The notes under the pieces: model-generated
The model's database searches: none
The model's input: only the letters and a program-made list of their open reading frames with translations
Told to the model about the DNA's origin: nothing
Program-made: the position numbers and the translations under genes
In this document: piece after piece, positions 17,606-24,789 of the stretch
Numbering within the stretch: the first letter of the stretch is position 1
How the letters are laid out: the number at the start of each line of letters is the position of its first letter
Source: Sulfurimonas sp.
Lineage (GTDB): Bacteria; Campylobacterota; Campylobacteria; Campylobacterales; Sulfurimonadaceae
DNA: 31,982 nucleotides
Direction of reading: 5' to 3'
Assembly (NCBI GenBank): GCA_026988735.1
Contig: JALSKR010000252.1
Location: forward strand, 1-31,982

Positions 17606-17922
17606 AAGATGTCATATTGTCAACGCTGGCTGAAATGGAAGATGAACTGCCGCAAGAGAGTGTAAAAGAAGTGCAACAGGAGACTTTTGCTGAAGAAACA
17701 GAAGAACGCCCGCAACAAAAAGATGATGCGCATACATCTATGGAGAGTGAATTAATCTATTTGAACTCCATAAGAGAGAGACTTTTGGTTCTTTTTGAAG
17801 GTTTTCAGGCACCAAATAATGCAAATATTGAAGCCAAAGTAGATATGACACTTAACTTTTTGGAATATACTTTGGCAACAATAGACGCCCGTGTTGAAAA
17901 ATTGGAAAAGGGAAATTTGTAG
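17596..17922 (+). CDS. Acidic coiled-coil protein, possible CiaD relative
   Basis: From the ATG (17596) this is 108 aa. It starts MELKDVILSTLAEMEDE, has a Glu/Gln-rich low-complexity stretch (about 18-48), then a conserved-looking helical part: LIYLNSIRERLLVLFEGFQA and NIEAKVDMTLNFLEYTLATI. An earlier GTG at 17581 lies inside the TPR gene. Its place between a small TPR-like gene and purU matches the region around ciaD (Cj0788) of C. jejuni as I remember it. There CiaD is reported as an invasion effector; in an environmental bacterium a general cellular role would be expected. No signal peptide or membrane helix is seen. Confidence 0.75.
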   Translation: MELKDVILSTLAEMEDELPQESVKEVQQETFAEETEERPQQKDDAHTSMESELIYLNSIRERLLVLFEGFQAPNNANIEAKVDMTLNFLEYTLATIDARVEKLEKGNL

Positions 17923-18759
17923 ATGAGTCAATATAGAGTGTTAATAGATGCAAATGATGAAAAAGGACTTGTCCACAAAGTTTCAAGTATATTTTATAAT
18001 TATGATCTGAATATTCTGTCCAACAGTGAGTTTGTTGACAAAGAAAGCAATAAATTTTTTATGCGCAGTGTTGTTGACGGGAATGTTGATAACACAGAAT
18101 TGTTTGAAGCTTTACGTGAAGTATTGCCTGAGCAGTCCGGTATAAAAATTGTAAAACCTGAGAAAAAAAACATCATAATTATGGCAACAAAAGAGATTCA
18201 TGCACTCGGCGATATTCTTATTCGTCATGAAGCGGGTGAACTTGAGGCGAATATTGTTGCAGTTATTTCTAATTATGATAATTTGGCATCATTTGTAGAA
18301 AAGTTTGATATTCCTTATATCACGATTTCTCATCAGGGTTTGGAGCGTCAGGAACATGAAAGTCAAATTATTGAGGCTATCCAAAGCTATAAAGAAGTTG
18401 ATTTTATAGTTCTGGCAAAATATATGCGAATTTTGACGCCGAGATTTGTTGAAACATTTGAAAATAAAATCATAAACATACACCATTCGTTTTTACCTGC
18501 ATTTATAGGTGCAAATCCCTATAAACAGGCATATGACAGAGGTGTGAAAATTATTGGAGCGACAGCGCATTTTGTGAATAACAATCTTGATGAAGGCCCT
18601 ATTATCGCTCAAGAAACTATACATGTAACGCATGCCTACAGTTGGAAAGATATGCAGCGTGCGGGCAGAGATGTTGAAAAAGTCGTACTTTCTCGAGCGC
18701 TGAAACTTGCCCTTGAAGACAGAATATTTACCTATGCAAACAGAACGGTAATCTTTTAA
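17923..18759 (+). CDS. purU: Formyltetrahydrofolate deformylase
   Basis: This enzyme hydrolyses 10-formyl-THF to formate and THF, balancing the one-carbon pool and feeding formate to PurT-type purine synthesis. The 278 residues comprise an N-terminal ACT domain (about 1-80) and a formyltransferase domain with catalytic N185, H187 (INIHHSFLPAF) and D223 (NLDEGP). It starts directly after the ciaD-like stop and shares TAATG with trmL. FolD, also in this window, makes its substrate. Confidence 0.96.
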   Translation: MSQYRVLIDANDEKGLVHKVSSIFYNYDLNILSNSEFVDKESNKFFMRSVVDGNVDNTELFEALREVLPEQSGIKIVKPEKKNIIIMATKEIHALGDILIRHEAGELEANIVAVISNYDNLASFVEKFDIPYITISHQGLERQEHESQIIEAIQSYKEVDFIVLAKYMRILTPRFVETFENKIINIHHSFLPAFIGANPYKQAYDRGVKIIGATAHFVNNNLDEGPIIAQETIHVTHAYSWKDMQRAGRDVEKVVLSRALKLALEDRIFTYANRTVIF

Positions 18760-19229
18760 TGTCTTTTAATATAGTTTTGGTACATCCGCAAATTCCTAAC
18801 AATACCGGAGCAATTGGCAGACTGTGTGTCAATGCAGGTGCTTCGCTGCACCTAATTAAACCTATAGGTTTTGATATAGATGAAAAAGCTGTCCGTCGTG
18901 CAGGACTTGATTATTGGGATAAACTTGATTTGAAAGTATGGGAAAGTATTGATGAATTCTTTACATGTAATGATATAACTGATAATGCCTATTTTGCTAC
19001 AACAAAAACAGACAGACCCTATTTTGATGCCAAATTCAAAGAAGGTGATTATATATTTTTTGGCAGTGAAACAAAAGGAATACCCGAAGAAATTTTAAAT
19101 AAGTATAAATCTCAAAACATAACTATTCCTATGACAAAAGAGGGACGCAGTCTTAATCTTGCTATCAGTACAGGAATAATTCTCTATGATGCAATCCGTC
19201 AAAATTATTCTACATTTAGCGAGGAGTAA
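18759..19229 (+). CDS. trmL: tRNA (cytidine/uridine-34-2'-O)-methyltransferase (SPOUT)
   Basis: This SAM-dependent enzyme methylates the wobble ribose of certain leucine tRNAs. At 156 aa it is the minimal SPOUT length. VLVHPQIPNNTGAIGRLC is the TrmL N-terminal signature. The knot region has FFGSETKGIPEEIL and IPMTKEGRSLNLA, where SAM binds. It is translationally coupled to purU by a TAATG overlap. It ends the leuD run, with a micro-ORF 3 nt downstream. Confidence 0.95.
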   Translation: MSFNIVLVHPQIPNNTGAIGRLCVNAGASLHLIKPIGFDIDEKAVRRAGLDYWDKLDLKVWESIDEFFTCNDITDNAYFATTKTDRPYFDAKFKEGDYIFFGSETKGIPEEILNKYKSQNITIPMTKEGRSLNLAISTGIILYDAIRQNYSTFSEE

Positions 19230-19232
19230 ACA

Positions 19233-19355
19233 GTGAACAGTTTCGTTGATACAGTCATGACACTTTTGTTTGTCCTATTTATGGTTTTTATATTTGCCGG
19301 CTATCACAAAACAAAATCGCAAGAACGTGAAAAAGACAAAGATCTCAAATCCTAA
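19233..19355 (+). CDS. 40-aa single-pass membrane protein
   Basis: The ORF starts at GTG with GAGGAG 6 nt upstream. It encodes MNSFVDTVMTLLFVLFMVFI, then FAGYHKTKSQEREKDKDLKS: one hydrophobic helix (about 6-24) and a charged, presumably cytoplasmic tail. Size and layout resemble small oxidase subunits such as CcoQ, but no oxidase gene is near and the resemblance is weak. It is probably the last gene of the leuD-trmL run. Its stop overlaps that of the opposing 27-aa ORF. Confidence 0.65.
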   Translation: MNSFVDTVMTLLFVLFMVFIFAGYHKTKSQEREKDKDLKS

Positions 19356-19435
19356 AATAATTTTTCTGCCCACTTTTCTAAATGTTTTTCAAACTTTTCA
19401 AACAAACTCTCTGCATTTTTAATAAGTAATGACAT
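19352..19435 (-). CDS. 27-aa amphipathic micropeptide ORF
   Basis: The ATG is 7 nt from AAGGA. The peptide begins MSLLIKNAESLFEKFEKHLE and ends KWAEKLF. Hydrophobic residues recur every 3-4 positions against Lys/Glu faces, so it can form an amphipathic, membrane-binding helix. Its stop overlaps that of the 40-aa ORF (tail to tail), and it faces away from the S24 repressor gene. Function is unknown; a spacer ORF by chance is possible. Confidence 0.45.
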   Translation of the reverse strand: MSLLIKNAESLFEKFEKHLEKWAEKLF

Positions 19436-19497
19436 GTTTCATCCTTTATATAAATATGTAGTAATATTACAACAATTCAGAAAAATTATAAAAAATA

Positions 19498-19554
19498 TTG
19501 CAAATTGCAAAATATTTTTTGACATTCTTGAATTTTTAGACTATACTATTGCAA
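19498..19554 (+). promoter_or_regulatory. Promoter and candidate operators of the S24 repressor
   Basis: An almost perfect sigma-70 promoter, TTGACA (19519-19524), 17 nt, TATACT (19542-19547), is unusually strong for this window. Three copies of the palindrome TTGCAA flank it at 19498, 19505 and 19549 (first base), two 7 bp apart upstream and one just after the -10 box. This layout suits autorepression by the protein encoded downstream. The palindrome GTAATATTAC (19461-19470) lies further upstream, towards the micropeptide ORF. Confidence 0.65.
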
Positions 19555-19576
19555 ATCAATACAAAAAGGGTTCAAA

Positions 19577-20236
19577 ATGAATAGTTTCTTAGATATAGTG
19601 GAAGAGATTAAAAGCATTATCTCTGATGAAGTTGCTCCGAAAAAAGTTTTTGACAAAGATGTTGCTGCGGTATTGGGTATTTCGCAGATGAATTTTGCAA
19701 CAATGAAAAAACGTAACAAAATTCCATTTAACGAATTATTGGATTTTTGTGCAAAAAGAAGTATCTCTATAAACTGGCTGCTGTATGGACAGTCTCCAGA
19801 GAGCCTTGTAGAAGCAACAAATAAATTTTATATGGTCAAATACTTTTCCGATATCAATGCCAGTGCAGGCGGAGGAAGTGATATAGAGTGTGAAGAGGTA
19901 GAAGAGCTTGAAATTCCTGAGCAGTTTGTTTTTATGCTCGGTGGAGAGAAAGAGCTGCAAAACATAGAAGCTATTAATGTTTCGGGTGACTCCATGGAAC
20001 CTACTTTTAGTTATAATGATATTGTATTTATTAACAGAAGCAAGACAGATATCAATCGCGGTGGTATTTTTACCATAAGAACCGAAGCAGGGCTTTTTAT
20101 AAAACGTGTACAAAAGAGAATTGACGGAAAACTTGATATAATCTCTGACAATTCTGTCTATAATACACAAACACTTGATGCAAGTCAGGTTGAAGTAGTC
20201 GGCAGGGTTGTCAGTCGATTTGGTGATGTAGATTAA
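19577..20236 (+). CDS. CI-like transcriptional repressor with S24 peptidase domain
   Basis: This 219-aa regulator has an N-terminal phage CI-type helix-turn-helix domain (about 3-75: KDVAAVLGISQMNFATMKKR and SINWLLYGQSPE) and a C-terminal LexA/UmuD-type S24 domain. Catalytic residues appear as S139 in SGDSMEP and K176 in LFIKRVQ. A97-G98 in the hinge (INASAGGGSD) is the likely self-cleavage bond. DNA damage (RecA) or another signal could trigger cleavage. No phage genes surround it, so it looks domesticated. AAAGG precedes the ATG, and the operators upstream suggest autoregulation. Confidence 0.92.
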   Translation: MNSFLDIVEEIKSIISDEVAPKKVFDKDVAAVLGISQMNFATMKKRNKIPFNELLDFCAKRSISINWLLYGQSPESLVEATNKFYMVKYFSDINASAGGGSDIECEEVEELEIPEQFVFMLGGEKELQNIEAINVSGDSMEPTFSYNDIVFINRSKTDINRGGIFTIRTEAGLFIKRVQKRIDGKLDIISDNSVYNTQTLDASQVEVVGRVVSRFGDVD

Positions 20237-20245
20237 AGGATTTTT

Positions 20246-21568
20246 TTGAAGTATCTGTATCTATTTTTAGCACTTGTTTTGATGAGTGGATGCTCGCAAA
20301 AAACATCACAGACTGTTTCTTATCAAAAAATGAATAAAGCACAGTCTGTAAAAGGTCTTAGCGAAATCTCTCAGGATGTTTCATCCTATACGCGTACTAT
20401 AAACAAGGGCTATATTTCGTCATTAGAAAAATTTACCATAATGTATTTTCAGCCATGGAATATTGAGAAGATGGATATTCCGTTAGAAAATGCAATGTGG
20501 GCATATAAAACATTTGATGCTACAAACAGCTATGGAGAAAATCTACAACCACTTGATGAACAGTTTTTTAATGCAATCAAAGAAAATTCAAATTTTGTAT
20601 CTTATGCAACTCTCAATAAACGGGCGATAACACTAAAAAAGCTTGATATACGAGCTTTTCCCACAAGTCGGCCTGTACTGAGAGATCCAGGTAAAGCAGG
20701 GGAGGGTTTTCCATTTGATTATATGCAAAACTCTACTGTTGCCGCAAATAAACCGATTTTTGTTTCACATTATTCAAAAGATAAAGAGTGGGTGTTTGTC
20801 AAATCGAGTTTTGCATATGGATGGGTAAAATCACGTGACATTGTTTATGTAGACAAAAAGTGCACAGATAGATGGCAAAAGGCAGAGCAGGTATTTATCT
20901 TAAAAGACAATGAACCTTTGTATACGCCAGAAAAAGATTTTTTATTTAAATCCACTTTAGGTACAATGTTCCCACTCATCAACCAAAATGACAAAGAGTT
21001 TCATATTATAACTGTAGCAGATTATAAATTGAAAGAACCCTATTGTGTAAATACTTCACTCAATAAAAAAATTGCACATCATGGAATATTAAAATTCAAT
21101 GCAAAAAACATCAATCTTATTATGGAGCAACTCTTACATGTAAACTATGGTTGGGGCGGAATATACAACCAAAGAGACTGTTCTTCCACACTCAGAGATT
21201 TTTTCGCACCGTTTGGCATCTGGCTTCCGAGAAACTCCTATCAGCAAAGTAAAATTGGCAAGGTCATATCTTTAGAAAATATGTCTGATGAGAAAAAGGT
21301 TGAAACAATTAAAAAATATGGCGTTCCTTTTGAAACACTTTTATATAAAAAAGGACATATAGCGCTCTATGTTGGCACTAAAAATGATAAAATAATTATT
21401 TTTCAAAATGTTTGGGGTATAAAAACTCTGCATAATGGAGTCCAAGGCAGATTTATTATTGGAAAAACGGTTTTCAGCACTCTTGAAATGGGAAATAACC
21501 TATCTGATTTTGATGAGAGTGCCTCTTTTTTAAAAAATTTAAAAAGTATGAATATTGTGACCCGCTGA
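20246..21568 (+). CDS. SH3-domain NlpC/P60 lipoprotein peptidase
   Basis: This 440-aa protein is probably a cell-wall amidase or endopeptidase. The signal MKYLYLFLALVLMSGCSQK has a lipobox with C16, so it is a lipoprotein. An N-terminal stabilising segment (about 40-130) precedes an SH3-like part (about 150-215: KEWVFVKSSFAYGWVKSRDI). A C40 catalytic domain follows with C312 in QRDCSSTLRDFF and H371 in KKGHIALYVG. The TTG start is 5 nt from AAAGGA and 9 nt after the repressor stop, so it may be in the repressor's operon. It converges on a rod-like flagellar gene. Confidence 0.88.
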   Translation: MKYLYLFLALVLMSGCSQKTSQTVSYQKMNKAQSVKGLSEISQDVSSYTRTINKGYISSLEKFTIMYFQPWNIEKMDIPLENAMWAYKTFDATNSYGENLQPLDEQFFNAIKENSNFVSYATLNKRAITLKKLDIRAFPTSRPVLRDPGKAGEGFPFDYMQNSTVAANKPIFVSHYSKDKEWVFVKSSFAYGWVKSRDIVYVDKKCTDRWQKAEQVFILKDNEPLYTPEKDFLFKSTLGTMFPLINQNDKEFHIITVADYKLKEPYCVNTSLNKKIAHHGILKFNAKNINLIMEQLLHVNYGWGGIYNQRDCSSTLRDFFAPFGIWLPRNSYQQSKIGKVISLENMSDEKKVETIKKYGVPFETLLYKKGHIALYVGTKNDKIIIFQNVWGIKTLHNGVQGRFIIGKTVFSTLEMGNNLSDFDESASFLKNLKSMNIVTR

Positions 21569-21874
21569 TTATGTTTTTATATCCAAAAGCGTTCCCATCA
21601 TTTCGTCCTGCGTTTTTATAGCAGTTACATTGACGGCAGTCGCATCCTGTGCAATGATTTGATCGGGTATCTCTTTTGCCAGGTCTGTCTGGCTTCTTGA
21701 TGAGCCATTGTCATCAGCTTCTGTGATTGTTGCACGCACAGAGTTTGCATCATTTGTAATTCTTGTATCTTTTGGAATAAATCCGTCTGTATTTACATTT
21801 GCAATATTATTTGCACTGACATTTAGTAAGGTCGTATTTGCCTGAATGGATGTAATATTATTTGAGATATTCAT
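21569..21874 (-). CDS. Minimal flagellar rod-like protein
   Basis: The 101-aa protein consists of little more than the two terminal parts of the rod/hook family. At the N-terminus is NVSANNIANVNTDGF, and at the C-terminus is LAKEIPDQIIAQDATAVNVT followed by AIKTQDEMMGTLLDI. The central domain of FlgB, FlgC or FlgG is absent. I choose the ATG at 21874 because AGGAGG is 5 nt before it and a -10 box at 21897-21902 would start the mRNA downstream of the earlier ATG (21895). It might be a rod cap or adaptor, or a FlgC relative. It is unlinked to flgFG, and no sigma-54 site is seen. Confidence 0.8.
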   Translation of the reverse strand: MNISNNITSIQANTTLLNVSANNIANVNTDGFIPKDTRITNDANSVRATITEADDNGSSRSQTDLAKEIPDQIIAQDATAVNVTAIKTQDEMMGTLLDIKT

Positions 21875-21896
21875 AAATGCCTCCTCATATTTCATA

Positions 21897-21902
21897 ATTA
21901 TA
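21897..21902 (-). promoter_or_regulatory. -10 box of the minimal rod-like gene
   Basis: TATAAT on the minus strand (in TGTTATAATTATG) would give a transcript starting near 21890. That leaves a short leader carrying AGGAGG. Confidence 0.5.
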
Positions 21903-21958
21903 ACATAAAATTTAAATGTATAATTATTGTGCGATTTTCTATTGTAAAGCAGTTATGA

Positions 21959-21989
21959 TAAATATTGAAGAGTAAATCTTCAATATTTA
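21959..21989 (-). terminator. dapD terminator hairpin
   Basis: A perfect 13-bp AT-rich stem (21959-21971 with 21977-21989), 5-nt loop, starts 10 nt after the dapD stop. The following T content is modest. Confidence 0.6.
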
Positions 21990-21998
21990 ATTTTAAAT

Positions 21999-23198
21999 TT
22001 AGTGTAAATCGGCGTTGAGTTTAATCTCTCGAGTGGAGCGTGACGCTGTAATTTTACCAGTTAAAGAGTTCTGTCTGAAGTGAAGACCGTTAAAGAAAGA
22101 GAGTTGTTTTGCTTTAAAAATTTCACCTTCTATTGTAATGCCTTTGTTTACTTCTTTGATTTTTTCAAGTTCAGCCGAATAAATACCTATTTTTGTTCCC
22201 TCAAGAATAGCCAACCCTGCATCAATGATACAACCGTCACCCAAAGGAATTCCACATACAGAGTTTGCTCCCAAAAGACAGTTCTTACCTATAGAAATTG
22301 GGTTGCCGTCTGTACCGCTGAGTACACCAAGAATGGAAGCTCCACCACCAATATCAGAGCCGTCACCAACAATTGCAGATGAAGAGATGCGACCCTCAAC
22401 CATACTCACACCAGTTGTTCCCGCATTAAAGTTGATGTATGAAGCACCAGGCATTACTGTTGTTCCAGCTGCAAGCTGTGCACCAAAACGAACTTTTGAA
22501 GTGTCAAGTATGCGTGTGTTGTCAGCAGGAATGATGTGCTGTAAAAATCTTGGAAATTTGTCTACAAAATCAATGTGTGGATACTCATTTGCAAGTTTCA
22601 ATTCTATTTCAAACTCTCTTAAATAGTCAAGCTCTATAGGCTGACCATTTGACCATGCAACATTTGGCAATGCGCCAAACGCACCGTTAAGATTGATTTC
22701 ACGAAGTCCTACTTTTGCCAAAGAGATAGCATATAGTTTAAGATAAGTTGCCTCAACACTTTGACATGGAGCATCTTCAAAAATAAAACATACTTTAAAT
22801 TCTCCCTCAAGACTGCCACTGTTTACGATTTGAGAATAGAGGGCTGAAACGACCTGAATATTTTTATGAGCATCTCCATGTGCTTCATCCGAGTAAGGAG
22901 TAAAAGCGTTCAGACAATCTTTTAAAAATTGTAAATTGATGTTACAGACTACTTCATTTTGTGTAAAGTCTACTTCTACTCCTTGATCTGCAAGTGCCTG
23001 TATGAAAATTGCGGCACTGCCGAAATTTTCATCCCAGTTAATTACCGGATAGGTTGCCTGAAGAGATTTATCTACATTTAACTGTCCCAAATCTACTCTT
23101 GCTATACCAAAGGCCAGAGGATCTTTATACCCAGGTGTGTTTGTTTTAATATTGTTTACCAATGCTTTAAAAGCATCTGCTGTTTGAATAACTTCCAT
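21999..23198 (-). CDS. dapD: Tetrahydrodipicolinate N-succinyltransferase
   Basis: This enzyme succinylates tetrahydrodipicolinate using succinyl-CoA in the lysine and meso-diaminopimelate pathway, which supplies peptidoglycan cross-links. At 399 aa it is the long, campylobacterial form. An N-terminal helical region precedes a left-handed beta-helix of hexapeptide repeats (about 250-350: TTVMPGASYINFNAGTTGVS, then AIVGDGSDIGGGASILG). Its own promoter box is at 23229-23234. It shares the upstream gap with the divergent ankyrin gene. Confidence 0.94.
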   Translation of the reverse strand: MEVIQTADAFKALVNNIKTNTPGYKDPLAFGIARVDLGQLNVDKSLQATYPVINWDENFGSAAIFIQALADQGVEVDFTQNEVVCNINLQFLKDCLNAFTPYSDEAHGDAHKNIQVVSALYSQIVNSGSLEGEFKVCFIFEDAPCQSVEATYLKLYAISLAKVGLREINLNGAFGALPNVAWSNGQPIELDYLREFEIELKLANEYPHIDFVDKFPRFLQHIIPADNTRILDTSKVRFGAQLAAGTTVMPGASYINFNAGTTGVSMVEGRISSSAIVGDGSDIGGGASILGVLSGTDGNPISIGKNCLLGANSVCGIPLGDGCIIDAGLAILEGTKIGIYSAELEKIKEVNKGITIEGEIFKAKQLSFFNGLHFRQNSLTGKITASRSTREIKLNADLH

Positions 23199-23228
23199 TG
23201 AATTCTCACTTAATTAATTTGATTTGCA

Positions 23229-23267
23229 ATTATACTTAAAAACTACTAACGAAGTTTAGTATATAAT
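23229..23267. promoter_or_regulatory. Divergent promoters of dapD and the ankyrin gene
   Basis: TATAAT on the minus strand (23229-23234) serves dapD and TATAAT on the plus strand (23262-23267) serves the ankyrin gene. They are 27 nt apart, so the polymerase footprints would interfere. Confidence 0.45.
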
Positions 23268-23287
23268 AAAAAGAAAAAGAGAATATT

Positions 23288-23791
23288 TTGAACAGATGGC
23301 TTGAATTATTAAAAAATGATGATTATCTAGGAATAAAAAAGTATATAAAAAGTGGTGCTGATATTTTAGAAAGAAATGAAAGTGGAGAGTCCGTTCTTGC
23401 TTGTTCGCTGCGGGCAGGGTGTTCTATTGAGACAATCCTGTTGCTGATAGACAACGGTGCTGATATTTTTGATGTTGATGATGAGGGAGTCAGTATTTTT
23501 GACATGGCAATTACCTATGATAATATCGAACTGGTAAAGTACCTGATAAAACAGGGCAAAGATGTGAATGATACAACAAGAAAAAGCGGTTTTACTGCTT
23601 TAATGGGTGCGGCATGCTACGGAAGGGTTGAAATTGCCAAAATTCTTTTAGAAAACGGAGCAGATCAAAATGTGAGGGATTCAAAGGGTTTCAGTGCCAT
23701 AGATTTTGCAAGAAAAATGAATAAAAAAAGCATTTTGGCTCTTTTTGATTATGATGAAAACACACCTCAAAACAGAGGATATGCAAGGTAG
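23288..23791 (+). CDS. Ankyrin-repeat protein
   Basis: This 167-aa protein is built of about four ankyrin repeats (for example LLLIDNGADIFDVDDEGVSI, and SGFTALMGAACYGRVEIAKI followed by LLENGADQNVRD). There is no signal peptide or membrane helix, so it acts in the cytoplasm by binding a protein partner. The start is TTG, with weak purine-rich AAGAGA upstream; no ATG is available near the N-terminus. Its stop lies 1 nt from that of the opposing RHH gene. The partner is unknown. Confidence 0.85.
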   Translation: MNRWLELLKNDDYLGIKKYIKSGADILERNESGESVLACSLRAGCSIETILLLIDNGADIFDVDDEGVSIFDMAITYDNIELVKYLIKQGKDVNDTTRKSGFTALMGAACYGRVEIAKILLENGADQNVRDSKGFSAIDFARKMNKKSILALFDYDENTPQNRGYAR

Positions 23792-23792
23792 T

Positions 23793-23984
23793 TTATTCAA
23801 AAAACTTTCCTTGCTTTGTGTTGTCTAAAGGTTTTCTTTTTTCTTTTATAAGCCACTCCTGCAACAAAGACTCAACAACCTTGCTTAAACTCATTTTATA
23901 GCGACTGCGGGAGTATTTCATTGCTTCATCCCATGTACTTTTGTCAATTAACAGACTTCTTGTTACTTCATCTTTTGGTTTCAA
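23793..23984 (-). CDS. Ribbon-helix-helix-like small protein
   Basis: This 63-aa protein begins MKPKDEVTRSLLIDKSTWDE. A short strand (TRSLLID) and two helices (STWDEAMKYSRSR, SLSKVVESLLQEWL) follow, in the order of an Arc/CopG/MetJ-type DNA-binding dimer. The start is TTG, 5 nt from AAGGA, and 10 nt after the DUF6166-HTH gene, so both are co-transcribed. A paired regulator or antitoxin-like role is possible, but no toxin partner is evident. Confidence 0.65.
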   Translation of the reverse strand: MKPKDEVTRSLLIDKSTWDEAMKYSRSRYKMSLSKVVESLLQEWLIKEKRKPLDNTKQGKFFE

Positions 23985-23994
23985 ATGTATCCTT

Positions 23995-24600
23995 TTATGA
24001 TGCTTGCAGAAGTTCTATAAAACTTCTGTAACTGTCAACTATTTTTTGATTTTTTTGATTTTGTATATAAAATTCTATGGCTTTTTTCCCAAGTCTTGGA
24101 ATTTCATTTTTGACAGCCCAACTGCTTACTGTTCCTTCGGGTATTTCGAGCACTTCGGCAAGTTGTTTTTGTGTAATGTCAAGTTCTTTGCAAATTTCTT
24201 TGACAACATTTGATTTGTCTTTTTTTATTTTTCTGTTTGCGGGTTTTAATCTTTTTGGTTTTGGTCTTTGTATTTCTGTGACCGTAGTACAATGCCTGTC
24301 CATCCATGAAAGAACGTTCGAAGCTTCTAAAACCCAGTCACGGGAATTAAGCTGTTTGACAACATCTTCACAAAACTCTTTTGCATACATCTGTGCTGTT
24401 TCTTTATTGCTGAGTTGGTAGAGTATTGCAAAAGCAAGTTGCAAAGCACCTTTTGAGGTGTTTCCCCAGTCAAAACCGTTTTTGGCGTATTGGTATACAT
24501 CTGTGCGACTCGGAAGATTCAGCTCTTTATATGTGACAAATTTATTACCCAGTAAAGTTTTATGCCCTTTGAAGACATGGTTGTTCATTATTAATGCCAT
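23995..24600 (-). CDS. DUF6166-like protein with C-terminal HTH
   Basis: The N-terminal half of this 201-aa protein (about 35-100: NGFDWGNTSKGALQLAFAIL, then YAKEFCEDVVKQLNSRDWVL) resembles DUF6166, a domain of unknown function common in mobile or accessory DNA; the match is from memory. After a Lys/Arg-rich linker (KPKRLKPANRKIKKDK) comes a helix-turn-helix (about 140-175: KELDITQKQLAEVLEIPEGT, VSSWAVKNEIP). It probably binds DNA. It sits between a 42-aa membrane peptide and an RHH protein in one short cluster. Confidence 0.7.
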   Translation of the reverse strand: MALIMNNHVFKGHKTLLGNKFVTYKELNLPSRTDVYQYAKNGFDWGNTSKGALQLAFAILYQLSNKETAQMYAKEFCEDVVKQLNSRDWVLEASNVLSWMDRHCTTVTEIQRPKPKRLKPANRKIKKDKSNVVKEICKELDITQKQLAEVLEIPEGTVSSWAVKNEIPRLGKKAIEFYIQNQKNQKIVDSYRSFIELLQAS

Positions 24601-24612
24601 AGTTTTTTTCTC

Positions 24613-24741
24613 TTATATTTTAAAAGTGTAATGCTGCTCCTCTTTTTCTTTAAACTCATTTTTATGAGGAGTCAGAGTCAAACGATAAGCAACATATATA
24701 AGAGAGAAAAGCAATAAAAGTACCAATAACCAAACTAACAT
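24613..24741 (-). CDS. 42-aa single-pass membrane peptide
   Basis: The ATG is 8 nt from AAGGA. The peptide starts MLVWLLVLLLLFSLIYVAYR and has a charged tail (TPHKNEFKEKEEQ). It has one membrane helix, N-terminus out or buried and tail basic-acidic. It lies 12 nt before the DUF6166-HTH gene and about 48 nt after the CinA-type gene on the same strand. Function is unknown. Confidence 0.55.
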   Translation of the reverse strand: MLVWLLVLLLLFSLIYVAYRLTLTPHKNEFKEKEEQHYTFKI

Positions 24742-24789
24742 GATAAAATTCCTTGATTTTGTATAAAAGTAAATCGGCAGGAAAGTTTT

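Noticed and set aside
19736..20170. 144-codon minus-strand ORF opposite the S24 repressor
   Set aside because: Antisense shadow; the repressor has clear HTH and catalytic dyad residues.
19577..20236. Prophage remnant
   Set aside because: Only a CI-like repressor is present; no integrase, excisionase, structural or attachment sequences were seen nearby.
23793..24600. Toxin-antitoxin pair (RHH antitoxin plus toxin)
   Set aside because: The neighbour of the RHH gene has DUF6166 and HTH features, not a known toxin fold; gene sizes and order do not settle it.
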